Origin: Paenibacillus anaericanus
GTDB taxonomy: Bacteria; Bacillota; Bacilli; Paenibacillales; Paenibacillaceae
DNA: 43,564 nucleotides
Reading direction: 5' to 3'
Assembly: GCF_003994475.1 (NCBI RefSeq)
Contig: NZ_RZNY01000035.1
Coordinates: 4,656-48,219 of the forward strand
The translations under genes and the position numbers were made by a program. Of the stretch, positions 8,169 to 16,439 are shown piece by piece. The notes below the pieces were generated by a model. That model was not told the DNA's origin. It saw nothing but the letters and a program-made list of their open reading frames with translations, and searched no databases. The first letter of the stretch is position 1; each line of letters begins with the position of its first letter.

Positions 8169-9503
8169 TTATAGGACAGGTACTTTTTGTTTGACTCCTT
8201 GATTTAGGTTAGGACGACCAACCGAATAATAAATAAAATCAGTGTCAATTAAATCCTCTTCTTTAAACACATTACGTCCATCAATTAGAATGGGTTGTTT
8301 CAATACCTTTTGCAGTTCTAAGAGATCAACTGATGCAAACTCTTCCCATTCCGTCAATAAACAAAGGGCGTCAGCATCTTGCGCCGTTTCCAGTGCTTCA
8401 TTGCACCAAATAACATCACCTATTCCGAATAGGGATTGAAAACTATGCAGGGCAACCGGATCATACGCTTTTACAATGACCCCGTGATCAACCAAATACT
8501 GAATGATTTCTAAGGCTGGTGAATCGCGAACGTCATCTGTATTCGGTTTGAATGCCAACCCCCATATTGCAACAACCTTTCCTTGCAGTTCGCCATCAAA
8601 AACAGTCTTAAGCTTCCGTATAACATTGAATCGTTGATCCTGATTCACTTCCACAACCGAGCGAAGCAGTTTAAATTCGTAATCTACATTTCCAGCAATT
8701 TGAATAAGTGCACTCGTATCCTTTGGAAAACAAGACCCACCATAACCAATTCCAGCTTTCAAAAAGGACGGACCTATTCTTTTGTCATAGCCCATACCAT
8801 CTGCCACCTGGGTAACGTCCGCTCCAACCTTTTCACAAATGTTAGCTATTTCATTAATGAACGAAATCTTCGTTGCCAAAAACGCATTGGATGCGTATTT
8901 AATCATTTCCGCACTACGGATATCTGTTACGACAATATTCTCTGTAAGAGGTTTATGAAGCTCTACCATGATGGCTGCCGCACGTTGGCATTCCGCTCCG
9001 ATGATAATTCTATCGGGTTTCAGCGTATCCTGAATCGCCGAACCTTCTCGCAAAAATTCAGGTAGTGAAATGCTATCGAAGGGCTTATTGGTGTGTAAAC
9101 GTATTAATTGTGCTAGTCGCTCGTTTGTTCCAACGGGTACTGTGCTTTTCACGGTAATGATCTTATAGCTATTCATTGCTTCTGCGACTTCAATTGCCGC
9201 TTGATTGATATAGTCCAGATTTGCCTCACCGTTGGGCAACGGAGGTGTTCCAACGGCTAGTATAATAATGTCTGAATGGATTACCGCACTGGATAAATCA
9301 GCAGTAAACGCAAGTCTACCCTCTTCACGATTAGTCGCAGCCAATTCCTTCAATCCCGGCTCATAAATAGGAATTTCACCGTCATTTAACATGTCAATCT
9401 TGCGAGGATCATTATCTACGCAGATCACATGATTGCCTAACTCTGCATAACAAACACCCGATACAAGTCCGACATATCCCGTTCCGATCACCGCAATGTT
9501 CAC
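8169..9503 (-). CDS. ugd: UDP-glucose / UDP-sugar 6-dehydrogenase
   Basis: An NAD-dependent enzyme oxidising a UDP-hexose (normally UDP-glucose) to the UDP-uronate, supplying glucuronic-type acid to the EPS. It has 444 aa, the usual length. It has the N-terminal Rossmann motif GTGYVGL, VKSTVPVGT, the catalytic cysteine in GYGGSCFPKD (about residue 258), and a C-terminal UDP-binding half with GLAFKPNTDD-R-SPA. The frame contains an earlier TTG two codons upstream, but the AAGGAG is only 3 nt from it; the GTG has 9-nt spacing and gives the family-typical MNIAVIGTGYVGL. UDP-ManNAc dehydrogenase is a less likely alternative, as galU in the same operon supplies UDP-glucose. Confidence 0.95.
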   Translation of the reverse strand: MNIAVIGTGYVGLVSGVCYAELGNHVICVDNDPRKIDMLNDGEIPIYEPGLKELAATNREEGRLAFTADLSSAVIHSDIIILAVGTPPLPNGEANLDYINQAAIEVAEAMNSYKIITVKSTVPVGTNERLAQLIRLHTNKPFDSISLPEFLREGSAIQDTLKPDRIIIGAECQRAAAIMVELHKPLTENIVVTDIRSAEMIKYASNAFLATKISFINEIANICEKVGADVTQVADGMGYDKRIGPSFLKAGIGYGGSCFPKDTSALIQIAGNVDYEFKLLRSVVEVNQDQRFNVIRKLKTVFDGELQGKVVAIWGLAFKPNTDDVRDSPALEIIQYLVDHGVIVKAYDPVALHSFQSLFGIGDVIWCNEALETAQDADALCLLTEWEEFASVDLLELQKVLKQPILIDGRNVFKEEDLIDTDFIYYSVGRPNLNQGVKQKVPVL

Positions 9504-9534
9504 TCTCAATCACTCCTTTTTTGAAATCCGCTCT

Positions 9535-10905
9535 TTAAACCGTGCACAGTTGCATAATCTCGTTCCAATCAAAAGCAAGCCTCACGATATCCTCTTCTAT
9601 AAGTTCACTCCCGGTCTGCACTTCGATAATGTCCATTTCCGTCATAGCCCGAAGGCTATGTCTGCTATCTCTCGAAATGACTAAGACATCTCCAGATTTC
9701 ACTGGAAAATGTCTGCCGTTTAGCACCATCTCTCCGTCACCAGCAACGACGGTCCATACTTCATCTCTTAGCAGATGATATTGATAGCTTAAGTTCTGTC
9801 CCGGTGTAACACAGATTCGCTTGGTTAGAACCTCGTTACCATCTGGATATTTTAAATAATCGAGAACTCGGTAACGGCCCCATCGCCGTTCCTCGTACAT
9901 CGGTCGCTGATCTGAATATTTCATAACCTCTTTGATCATCGGGCTTGATGCCTTGTCCGATACTAGAATGCCATCTGGACTTGCTGCCACAACTACATTT
10001 GGCAAATTAAGCAATGTAATCGGGATATCAAGTTCATTGATTACATGCGTATTATGACAATCTCCACTCATGATTCCTTTTCCAATCAGCGAGGTTTCGA
10101 TTTGCTCGGTCAACGTATTCCACGTTCCGAGATCCTTCCAATCACCATCAAAGGGAAGCGCAACAATATGATTCGCCTTCTCCACAACCTCGTAATCAAA
10201 ACTGTTCTTTGGCAATCTGCCGTATTGCTTCGACATCTCATCGAACTGGATGGGAAAATCATTTGCAATCAAAATATCAATCAAAAAATTCAGCTTAAAA
10301 GCAAAAACACCGCAGTTCCAAAGTGCAGCCTGACGTATCATGGCTACCGCTTCTTCCTCGCGGGGTTTTTCTTTAAAACTATGAACGGTTACAAAAGGCT
10401 CATTCGCCTTAGTACCGAGACTCGGAACAATATATCCATATTTCTCCGATGGATACGTTGGCTTCACTCCCATGAGTGCCAAATCCGCACCCGATTCATT
10501 AAGAACCAATTCAAGCTCCTTCGTTTTGTGGAAGAATGCTTCATCCACGTATGGATCTACTGGCATGACAACGATGGTCTCATTCAGGCTTACGTCTTGC
10601 ACCGAATATAAATAGGTAGCTGCCAGTGCGATAGCCGGGAAAGTATCCCTTCTCTCAGGTTCCACGATAACTTCAATCTCGCTTCCCAGTTGGCTATGAA
10701 TCATTTCAACCTGCGCCTTGCTTGTCCCAATGTAAGCATGTTCGCGGAGGCCTGCGTTTTCAATTTGCCTCCAAACCCTCTGCACCATTGATTCCCGCTC
10801 ACCCTTTTCATTTTCCAGCACCTTCAAAAACTGTTTGGAGCGCGATTCATTTGAGAGCGGCCACAGACGTTTTCCTGATCCTCCCGACAAAAGCACAATT
10901 TTCAT
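9535..10905 (-). CDS. manC: Mannose-1-phosphate guanylyltransferase (ManC type, with cupin domain)
   Basis: It makes GDP-mannose from mannose-1-P and GTP. The N-terminal nucleotidyltransferase domain (about 1-270) opens with LSGGSGKRLWPLSNESRSKQ. The C-terminal cupin, of the type-II phosphomannose-isomerase kind (about 340-440), contains GQNLSYQYH, W-VV-GDGE and the SRH pocket, so the protein may be bifunctional like AlgA/ManC. It has 456 aa, close to the usual length. The ATG follows GGAGAGGATATC. GDP-mannose implies mannose or a derived sugar in the polymer; no gmd/fcl for GDP-fucose is present in the window. It is coupled to ugd (31 nt) in the EPS operon, and a 39-bp tandem repeat separates it from the upstream gene. 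Confidence 0.93.
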   Translation of the reverse strand: MKIVLLSGGSGKRLWPLSNESRSKQFLKVLENEKGERESMVQRVWRQIENAGLREHAYIGTSKAQVEMIHSQLGSEIEVIVEPERRDTFPAIALAATYLYSVQDVSLNETIVVMPVDPYVDEAFFHKTKELELVLNESGADLALMGVKPTYPSEKYGYIVPSLGTKANEPFVTVHSFKEKPREEEAVAMIRQAALWNCGVFAFKLNFLIDILIANDFPIQFDEMSKQYGRLPKNSFDYEVVEKANHIVALPFDGDWKDLGTWNTLTEQIETSLIGKGIMSGDCHNTHVINELDIPITLLNLPNVVVAASPDGILVSDKASSPMIKEVMKYSDQRPMYEERRWGRYRVLDYLKYPDGNEVLTKRICVTPGQNLSYQYHLLRDEVWTVVAGDGEMVLNGRHFPVKSGDVLVISRDSRHSLRAMTEMDIIEVQTGSELIEEDIVRLAFDWNEIMQLCTV

Positions 10906-10922
10906 GATATCCTCTCCTCAAA

Positions 10923-11010
10923 AGTTTTATGGAATAAAACTTACTTCGAAAGCATCAGCTTAGTTTTGTGAAGTAAAACTTACTTCGAAAGCACTTGCTT
11001 AGTTTTATGA
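10923..11010. repeat. 39-bp tandem repeat, 2.25 copies
   Basis: Unit 1 is 10923-10961, unit 2 10962-11000, with a partial third to 11010. The units are nearly identical (about 33 of 39 positions), each starting AGTTTT-TG-A, then TAAAACTTACTTCGAAAGCA. Because AGTTTT and AAAACT alternate, each junction can also fold as a small hairpin. The array lies between manC and the pyruvyltransferase gene, and its last 6 bases run into the latter's stop codon. Confidence 0.9.
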
Positions 11011-11955
11011 GTTCCCCACAACTAACTGAGCGGATTCGATTCCACTGGTCCATGTATAATAGTAGTTGGAATTTTTACCGTATGAATTATCGAGCAAGGT
11101 GTTAGGCTTGTCCATCAGGCAGGATAAGATATGTCCATGTAACCTAGAGGTCTGCACATTGTGGTAGCCGCTAAAACGTTTAACAGCTTTGCCTACAAGA
11201 TAATCCGTATACTTACCCCAAATTGCTTGCATTGGCAGCGGGTTACTACCTTTTCTCATCGCACTTACAATCATATTGATCGACTTTTTCTCGACTCGAT
11301 TGTACAATGAGGTCCAATCTAAATAGTCACCCCGGCCAGACAACTCAAGCTGCTCTTGCTGTCTTGTCTTTTCAATATCTGTGCGGAAGAAATACAGTAA
11401 ATCCTTACCTGGACTGCTTTTTGGCAAAATCGGCCATAATTGGTGAGCCATATCTGGTGATAAATAAACACTAATTTCATAAAATTTGTTCGATGCTATT
11501 TCATGGGACAAGGTGTCTCGGACATAAAGGTGGAGATCCTTATGCTTATTGAATATGTGAGCCGTTCGATCGAATTCTGATTCTTCTTTATAGAAGATCG
11601 TTTGTGGCAGAATAACAATCCGATGGTCAGGATAGTCCGCAACAATCTTCTCACGAAGCTTCTGGTGTGCGGGATACAGATCTCCGAAATTACCTCCACC
11701 ATGAAGGACAATAATGTGATCCCTCGGTATGACCAGCTTATCGGGAAAATCTAGAACGCTATAACGGGCTTGAACCTTTATATCATAGTCCTTGAAGAAT
11801 GCCTCCGTGCCTTTCATAATCAACAGATCACCTCCATTGCTATGAACAGGATAATCAATATAATAAATACTTGACCCTGGTGAAATCACGTTCAAAATGA
11901 TGCGAAGTTGATCTTTCAAAACATCCATTGGATGAATGTTCGATTTCATGTGCAT
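11005..11955 (-). CDS. Polysaccharide pyruvyltransferase family protein
   Basis: Predicted to transfer pyruvate ketal from PEP to a sugar of the EPS repeat unit. It has 316 aa with the family landmarks: N-terminal GGDLLIMKG (like the N-x-GD motif), then VLHGGGNFGDLYP, then ILPQTIFYKE, and a late SRLHGHILSCLM segment matching the conserved R-H of CsaB/EpsO-like enzymes. It resembles the B. subtilis EpsI/EpsO/YvfF type. The ATG lies just past the flippase stop with GGAGC upstream. The last two codons overlap the 39-bp repeat array, so the C-terminus may have been reset by repeat expansion. Donor and acceptor are inferred from the family. Confidence 0.9.
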   Translation of the reverse strand: MHMKSNIHPMDVLKDQLRIILNVISPGSSIYYIDYPVHSNGGDLLIMKGTEAFFKDYDIKVQARYSVLDFPDKLVIPRDHIIVLHGGGNFGDLYPAHQKLREKIVADYPDHRIVILPQTIFYKEESEFDRTAHIFNKHKDLHLYVRDTLSHEIASNKFYEISVYLSPDMAHQLWPILPKSSPGKDLLYFFRTDIEKTRQQEQLELSGRGDYLDWTSLYNRVEKKSINMIVSAMRKGSNPLPMQAIWGKYTDYLVGKAVKRFSGYHNVQTSRLHGHILSCLMDKPNTLLDNSYGKNSNYYYTWTSGIESAQLVVGNS

Positions 11956-11956
11956 A

Positions 11957-13309
11957 TCAGTGAGCTCCTTTTCTTTTTCTTAAGTCTTTAATACGCTCGA
12001 GCAAAAAGTGGAAATCTTCCTTATTAAATAGGATACTGCTCATCTTCATCTGAAAGACGATCCTCATCGATGCCATCGTCACCAACAATCGGATTATCGC
12101 GCCAATGAATAAAGCTAGTGCGATCCCGTTCAGTCCATATAGTGGGGTAAACACGAAAAATAACCCAATCGTTACTGCCAGCGCAATAAGCTGCCGAACT
12201 AGTACTAAACCGGGTCTTCCCATCGCATTAAAAGAAGAGGCCAAAATCCAAGACCCCCCACCAAGAATACATTCTATGGACAAGAGATAAAAAGCTCCAC
12301 TCGCTTCTAGGAAAGGTGCGCCAAACAGTATTCCCATCAGATAGCGGCCGATGAACATACTCGGAACAACAATAATCATCATCAAGATCATAGATAGCCT
12401 GAACGCTCGACCAACCGTAACCATGATTGTATCCTTATCCATACCGGTTACCTTTGGGAAAATAACGTTTGTAATCGCTGTTTGCACAACATTAAACACA
12501 CGGGATAGTGCGTAAACAACGGTATAGAGGCCCAAGTCTCGAGCGGTTAGCATCGACAAAATGATGAGTTTATCGAATTGGGCGTACAATGTCCCGAGTA
12601 ACTCAACTCCAAATACTTTACTCCCATATCCGAATAGTGCCTTTGCCGCTGTTCGATTCCCCGAACCCTTGAACCAATCAATTTTCAACGCCTCTCTCAT
12701 GCTATACAAGGCCCAAGATATAACAAATACACTGGTCAAAAGAAATACCAGTGAAGCATGGTGAATACTTAAGTTACCAACGGCCCAAAGCACCAACAAT
12801 CCAATTAGATTGATCAAAGGAAAGTATAAACGTACACCGTTGTAGACGTTAAATTTACCTGTGCTTTGCGCAAGTGCTGAGATTAAATTTACTGCCAGTA
12901 ATATAGGCAACATCAACACCGTATACCATCTTGCAATTTGAATAATTGCTTCAGGGTAATTTCCTAGCCATACCGGCAGCCAAATCCAAGCGATAACGCC
13001 AACGACCACACTAACAGGGAGTTGAAACAGAAAACCTGCCCTTACGAAATCTGCTTCATTACCTCTGTTTTGTTTGATGTTATATATTAATGAAGTAGGA
13101 AGACCAAACCCAACCAGACCGGCCAGCAAAGTTGGCCAAAATAGAATAGCTGAGAACTCACCTTTTCCAACGACTCCAAACATACGAGCTGTTACGATCG
13201 AGGTTAACGTGCTTACAACCATGACCAAGAAATTGGTTGCACTCGTACGAAGAATCGCTTGAAACAAACCGTTGCCACTCCACACTTTTTGAAAGGTGAG
13301 CTGTGTCAT
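11957..13309 (-). CDS. Wzx-type oligosaccharide flippase
   Basis: A polytopic inner-membrane protein of the MATE-like polysaccharide transporter (PST) family, 450 aa with about 12-14 hydrophobic segments. It has the typical N-terminal helix with FLVMVVSTLTSIVTARMFG and the mid-protein FGVELLGTLYAQFDKLIILSM repeat of the family. Predicted to flip undecaprenyl-PP-linked EPS repeat units outward for Wzy polymerisation. The ATG is 7 nt past the stop of the GT2 gene with GGGGGTGAGG as its ribosome-binding site. Confidence 0.94.
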   Translation of the reverse strand: MTQLTFQKVWSGNGLFQAILRTSATNFLVMVVSTLTSIVTARMFGVVGKGEFSAILFWPTLLAGLVGFGLPTSLIYNIKQNRGNEADFVRAGFLFQLPVSVVVGVIAWIWLPVWLGNYPEAIIQIARWYTVLMLPILLAVNLISALAQSTGKFNVYNGVRLYFPLINLIGLLVLWAVGNLSIHHASLVFLLTSVFVISWALYSMREALKIDWFKGSGNRTAAKALFGYGSKVFGVELLGTLYAQFDKLIILSMLTARDLGLYTVVYALSRVFNVVQTAITNVIFPKVTGMDKDTIMVTVGRAFRLSMILMMIIVVPSMFIGRYLMGILFGAPFLEASGAFYLLSIECILGGGSWILASSFNAMGRPGLVLVRQLIALAVTIGLFFVFTPLYGLNGIALALFIGAIIRLLVTMASMRIVFQMKMSSILFNKEDFHFLLERIKDLRKRKGAH

Positions 13310-13318
13310 AATGTTGCC

Positions 13319-14224
13319 TCACCCCCTACTGTTATAGCGTAGGATGCCAACAAGAGATCCATTGCGGTAACAAATTTTAATGACCTGGCGGATAAATGTT
13401 TTAAAATGAAAGATAGACAGTAGCGCAGACGCAATGGCCTGCATCATACGTATCGAATGCTTCGTAATCGCTATAAGGCTAGTATCTTGACGTTTGACCG
13501 CATCACTTACTCCCTGCCAAAATATCCGTTTCAGGAACCATGACTTCGTCGTGCGCTCTTTTGCGATTTTGTGCTCTACCTGTGCGAACGGCGTATAGTA
13601 CACCTTGTATCTTTCACGCAGTCTTGCAATCAATTCACTTTCTTCGCTCGATAGTAAATTAGTCCCTACCCGACCCAAATCTTCGCGAAAGGGCTTGATA
13701 TCATTGAATACATCCCGCCTGAAGGCAACGTTAGCACCATAAGGAATGAATGGAGTCGGCATTTCCTGTACTTCATTTGAATAATTGAGAATTGTGAACA
13801 CAGAACGATGTTCTTCTGGAATCCAATCCGGTTCCTGGGCTTCCCAGATCGGATCGATCCTACCACCGACACACCCGATCTCTGGATCACTTTCAAAAAC
13901 GTCCACGATTTCATGAACCCAGTCTTGGGAGGCAATTGCATCGTCATCCAGAAATAAAATGTACTTGCCGTTCGCCTCTTTTATCGCCCGATTCCGGGCA
14001 ACCGATAATCCAAGCTTATGCTCATAAATATAGCGTATCCTTGATCCAAAGCGTCGCCTTAAATCGTTCACCACTTCCGTGGTTTGATCAGTTGATCGAT
14101 TATCTACAACAACTATTTCGATTGCTTCTTTTGCATAACTCTGTAACAAGACACTCTCAATGGCTTCGCCCGTATCCTTCGCCCGATTATGGGTACATAT
14201 GGCTACCGTTACTACTATATCCAT
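13319..14224 (-). CDS. Family 2 glycosyltransferase
   Basis: A GT-A fold inverting transferase, 301 aa, cytoplasmic face. The N-terminal GT2 domain shows VAICTHNRA, VVVDNRSTDQT, then the metal-binding DDDA in LFLDDDAI (about residue 95), followed by GGRIDP and the later E-EL-AR motif characteristic of GT2 acceptor regions. A short amphipathic/hydrophobic C-terminal region may attach it to the membrane. It adds one sugar to the EPS unit; donor unknown. Its ATG lies 4 nt behind the upstream stop, with the Shine-Dalgarno GGGGATG inside the upstream gene's end. Confidence 0.93.
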   Translation of the reverse strand: MDIVVTVAICTHNRAKDTGEAIESVLLQSYAKEAIEIVVVDNRSTDQTTEVVNDLRRRFGSRIRYIYEHKLGLSVARNRAIKEANGKYILFLDDDAIASQDWVHEIVDVFESDPEIGCVGGRIDPIWEAQEPDWIPEEHRSVFTILNYSNEVQEMPTPFIPYGANVAFRRDVFNDIKPFREDLGRVGTNLLSSEESELIARLRERYKVYYTPFAQVEHKIAKERTTKSWFLKRIFWQGVSDAVKRQDTSLIAITKHSIRMMQAIASALLSIFHFKTFIRQVIKICYRNGSLVGILRYNSRG

Positions 14225-14227
14225 CGT

Positions 14228-15259
14228 TCATCCCCATCCTTGATAAACGTTTTTAACCTGCTGCGCAATGGCGCTCCACTCCAACTCTTTCAACACTTCT
14301 TCATATTTGGGTGTATTTTCTTCTCTCTTTACATTCAAAGCTGCTTTCATCGCATTTTGCAGTCCATTTCCATCCGCTGGTTCGTAGCTCACAACCATAT
14401 CTTCCTTGAAATATTCATGAATGAAGTCATTGTCTGGCATGACGATCAACTTCTTAAAGGACAGTCCAAGTATAGCTGTACCGGAAGTCGTAATTTCTTT
14501 GTAAGGCATCACCATGACATCCACTGCACTAATTAGATCAGCTACTTCTTCATTCGGTATGAAGCGTAGATCCATCACTATATTCTGGTTATCCTTAACG
14601 CTCTTCAGGTATTCAAGCATCTCTTGATCTGCCTTACCCGCAATGATCAGATACGTTTGTCTAGTTTTCACTGCATTAAAAGCTTCGATTAAATCTTCAA
14701 CACCTTTATATGCTTTAATAGCTCCCAGAAATAAATAGACATCGGCATCATCATTAATGTTATATAGTTCTCTGATATTCATGCCCTTCGGCTTGTACAC
14801 ACCTAAATAATGACCATGCTTCACCACGAACAATTTGCTTGCTGGAACACCAAATTCGCTCATAACTTTTGACTTGATAGAATCAGAGGCTACGATCAGT
14901 TTGCTGCAAAAGCGACAAATTAGCGACCGCATGAAGCGCTCCATGCCTATAAACATCATGTGATGTGGGTACAAATTATGAATGGTCCATATCAACTGAA
15001 CACGTCTCAATTTTAAATACACCATACTGCAAATGAAGAAGAACGATTTCACGATAAACAATAGCAGATTCTCATTTTGATAGGCATGATGCATCCAATG
15101 AATGTGGACAACGTCTCCCGTTTTTACTCCGCCTAACTTAAGCATTAGTTTGCCATGTCTCAAATCCACAATATCCATACCTGCTCCACTTAGCGAATCG
15201 GATAGTAAATCATTATAGAAGTTCAATTGACTTGATTTCGGCCACATCCATACTTTCAT
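14228..15259 (-). CDS. Glycosyltransferase, GT4-like
   Basis: A GT-B fold, 343 aa. The N-terminal half carries VVHIHWMHH and WTIHNLYPHH. The C-terminal Rossmann domain carries FLGAIKAYKGVEDLIEAF, RFIPNEEVADLISAVDVMVMPYKEITTSGTA in place of the classical E-x7-E region, then GLSFKKLIVMP. Divergent within GT4, near the GumK/Pfam Glyco_trans_1-type enzymes of Firmicute EPS loci. The ATG has GGGAGAG at 7 nt. It is followed at once by the GT2 gene. Donor and linkage unknown. Confidence 0.88.
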   Translation of the reverse strand: MKVWMWPKSSQLNFYNDLLSDSLSGAGMDIVDLRHGKLMLKLGGVKTGDVVHIHWMHHAYQNENLLLFIVKSFFFICSMVYLKLRRVQLIWTIHNLYPHHMMFIGMERFMRSLICRFCSKLIVASDSIKSKVMSEFGVPASKLFVVKHGHYLGVYKPKGMNIRELYNINDDADVYLFLGAIKAYKGVEDLIEAFNAVKTRQTYLIIAGKADQEMLEYLKSVKDNQNIVMDLRFIPNEEVADLISAVDVMVMPYKEITTSGTAILGLSFKKLIVMPDNDFIHEYFKEDMVVSYEPADGNGLQNAMKAALNVKREENTPKYEEVLKELEWSAIAQQVKNVYQGWG

Positions 15260-15289
15260 GACATTACTCTCCCTAACTTTTCTCTCGAA

Positions 15290-15835
15290 TCAATTCCACC
15301 GGACATCCCTTTTTATCACCTTTGCCGGTGTCCCCCCTACAAGCGTATATGGCTCCACATCTTTCGTCACAACAGAACCCGCAGCAACTATAGCTCCATT
15401 ACCAATGCGAACTCCTTTTAAAATTATAGATTTACATCCGATCCAGACTTCATCACCAATCACAATAGGTTTAGTAGATGACATTGTTCCTTCCATCTGA
15501 TGATAATCCGTGTCTGTGATGACTACGTCCCATGAGATCGCACAATCATTGCCGATCTTAACGGATGCCATAGACATGATCTCTGTCCGGCGGTTAATAT
15601 ACGTTCGATCACCAATTACAATCTCAGCTCCAGGTTTATCTAAATAGAAATTTACTTGGTCATAGAGCATCACCCTATCTCCAAAAATTAATTTCGAATG
15701 TGGACTCTTTGAAATGACATGTGAACCTGATACTTGTAGTCTCGAACCACTTTGAGTGGCTCTGAGTCTAAACAATCTACCTCGTAGCAAGCGATAGGCT
15801 TTTTTTAGAACATGCTTTATACGACTTATGTTCAA
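15290..15835 (-). CDS. Left-handed beta-helix acyltransferase (O-acetyltransferase)
   Basis: A hexapeptide-repeat acetyltransferase, 181 aa with the start used here. Imperfect hexapeptide turns run from about residue 45 to the end (IVIGDRTYINR, VKIGNDCAISWDVVITDTDYH, IVIGDEVWIGCKSIILKGVRIGNGAIVAAGSVVTKDV, VGGTPAKVIKR), with the catalytic His in TDTDYH. The open frame extends to 15946, overlapping the upstream acyltransferase, but the TTG at 15835 has AGAGGGGG at 6 nt and lies 31 nt past that gene's stop. A GTG at 15856 is a second candidate. It is the second of two tandem acyltransferases, so the EPS may be acetylated at two positions. Confidence 0.87.
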   Translation of the reverse strand: MNISRIKHVLKKAYRLLRGRLFRLRATQSGSRLQVSGSHVISKSPHSKLIFGDRVMLYDQVNFYLDKPGAEIVIGDRTYINRRTEIMSMASVKIGNDCAISWDVVITDTDYHQMEGTMSSTKPIVIGDEVWIGCKSIILKGVRIGNGAIVAAGSVVTKDVEPYTLVGGTPAKVIKRDVRWN

Positions 15836-15866
15836 GCGAGGCCCCCTCTCTGTCACTTGCGAACCT

Positions 15867-16439
15867 TCAATTATGTCTACGTATCCAGTTCGGTGGGACT
15901 TGAATTTCGCGGATGACCTTGGCAGGAGAACCTCCGGCGAGCACATTGTCAGGAATATCGCGCGTTACAACACTTCCTGCAGCTATGACGGAATTCTGTC
16001 CAATAGTCACGCCCGGTAAGATCAGCACTCCACGCCCAATCCAGACATTATCCGAAATAACGATTTCTTTGCTATAGGATAGATCATTTACATCTACAGG
16101 GTGAAAGTTCGTATCCATCATATTGACCATGGGACCTATAATCGTATAACTGCCGATCCGAATCGATTTCGTACAGCCGATATCTAATCCATAATTAAAG
16201 AACACATGATCACCCACCCAGAGCTTAGCCTCCTTACTGACAGTAATTGAAGAAGGAAAAGGCTTGGCATGAAAGGAAACATTACCTCCAATGACGATTT
16301 TCCCTTTATTACTTACCCGCAGCTTCCCTGAAATCCGCCCTAGAAAGCCAACGGAATTGGCTTTGAATGGTAAGATACATGCTCCCTTAAGCACAGCCAA
16401 TACCTTACCTAGACTAATTTGATTGAATGAAATACTCAT
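15867..16439 (-). CDS. Left-handed beta-helix acyltransferase (O-acetyltransferase)
   Basis: 190 aa. Hexapeptide repeats start near residue 45 (IVIGGNVSFHAKP) and run through LWVGDHVFFNYGLDIGCTKSIRIGS, the active-site His region MDTNFHPVD, NVWIGRGVLILPGVTIGQNSVIAAGSVVTRDI, to AGGSPAKVIRE: a typical maltose/nodulation-type acetyltransferase. The frame opens four codons earlier, but the ATG at 16439 overlaps the upstream TGA as ATGA, indicating translational coupling. Similar in plan to its neighbour but not a recent duplicate; the sequences outside the motifs differ. Confidence 0.9.
   Translation of the reverse strand: MSISFNQISLGKVLAVLKGACILPFKANSVGFLGRISGKLRVSNKGKIVIGGNVSFHAKPFPSSITVSKEAKLWVGDHVFFNYGLDIGCTKSIRIGSYTIIGPMVNMMDTNFHPVDVNDLSYSKEIVISDNVWIGRGVLILPGVTIGQNSVIAAGSVVTRDIPDNVLAGGSPAKVIREIQVPPNWIRRHN

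Noticed and set aside
8583..9065. 160-aa ORF antisense to ugd
   Set aside because: It overlaps the catalytic region of a clearly conserved enzyme and has no homologous features or ribosome-binding site.
10045..10611. 188-aa ORF antisense to manC
   Set aside because: A shadow of the manC nucleotidyltransferase domain.
10923..11010. CRISPR-like array
   Set aside because: The units are directly abutting with no spacers, there are only two copies, and no cas genes are present.
15836..15946. N-terminal extension of the second acyltransferase, overlapping its neighbour
   Set aside because: The extension has no acyltransferase features. The internal TTG has a far better ribosome-binding site and gives a normal-length protein.
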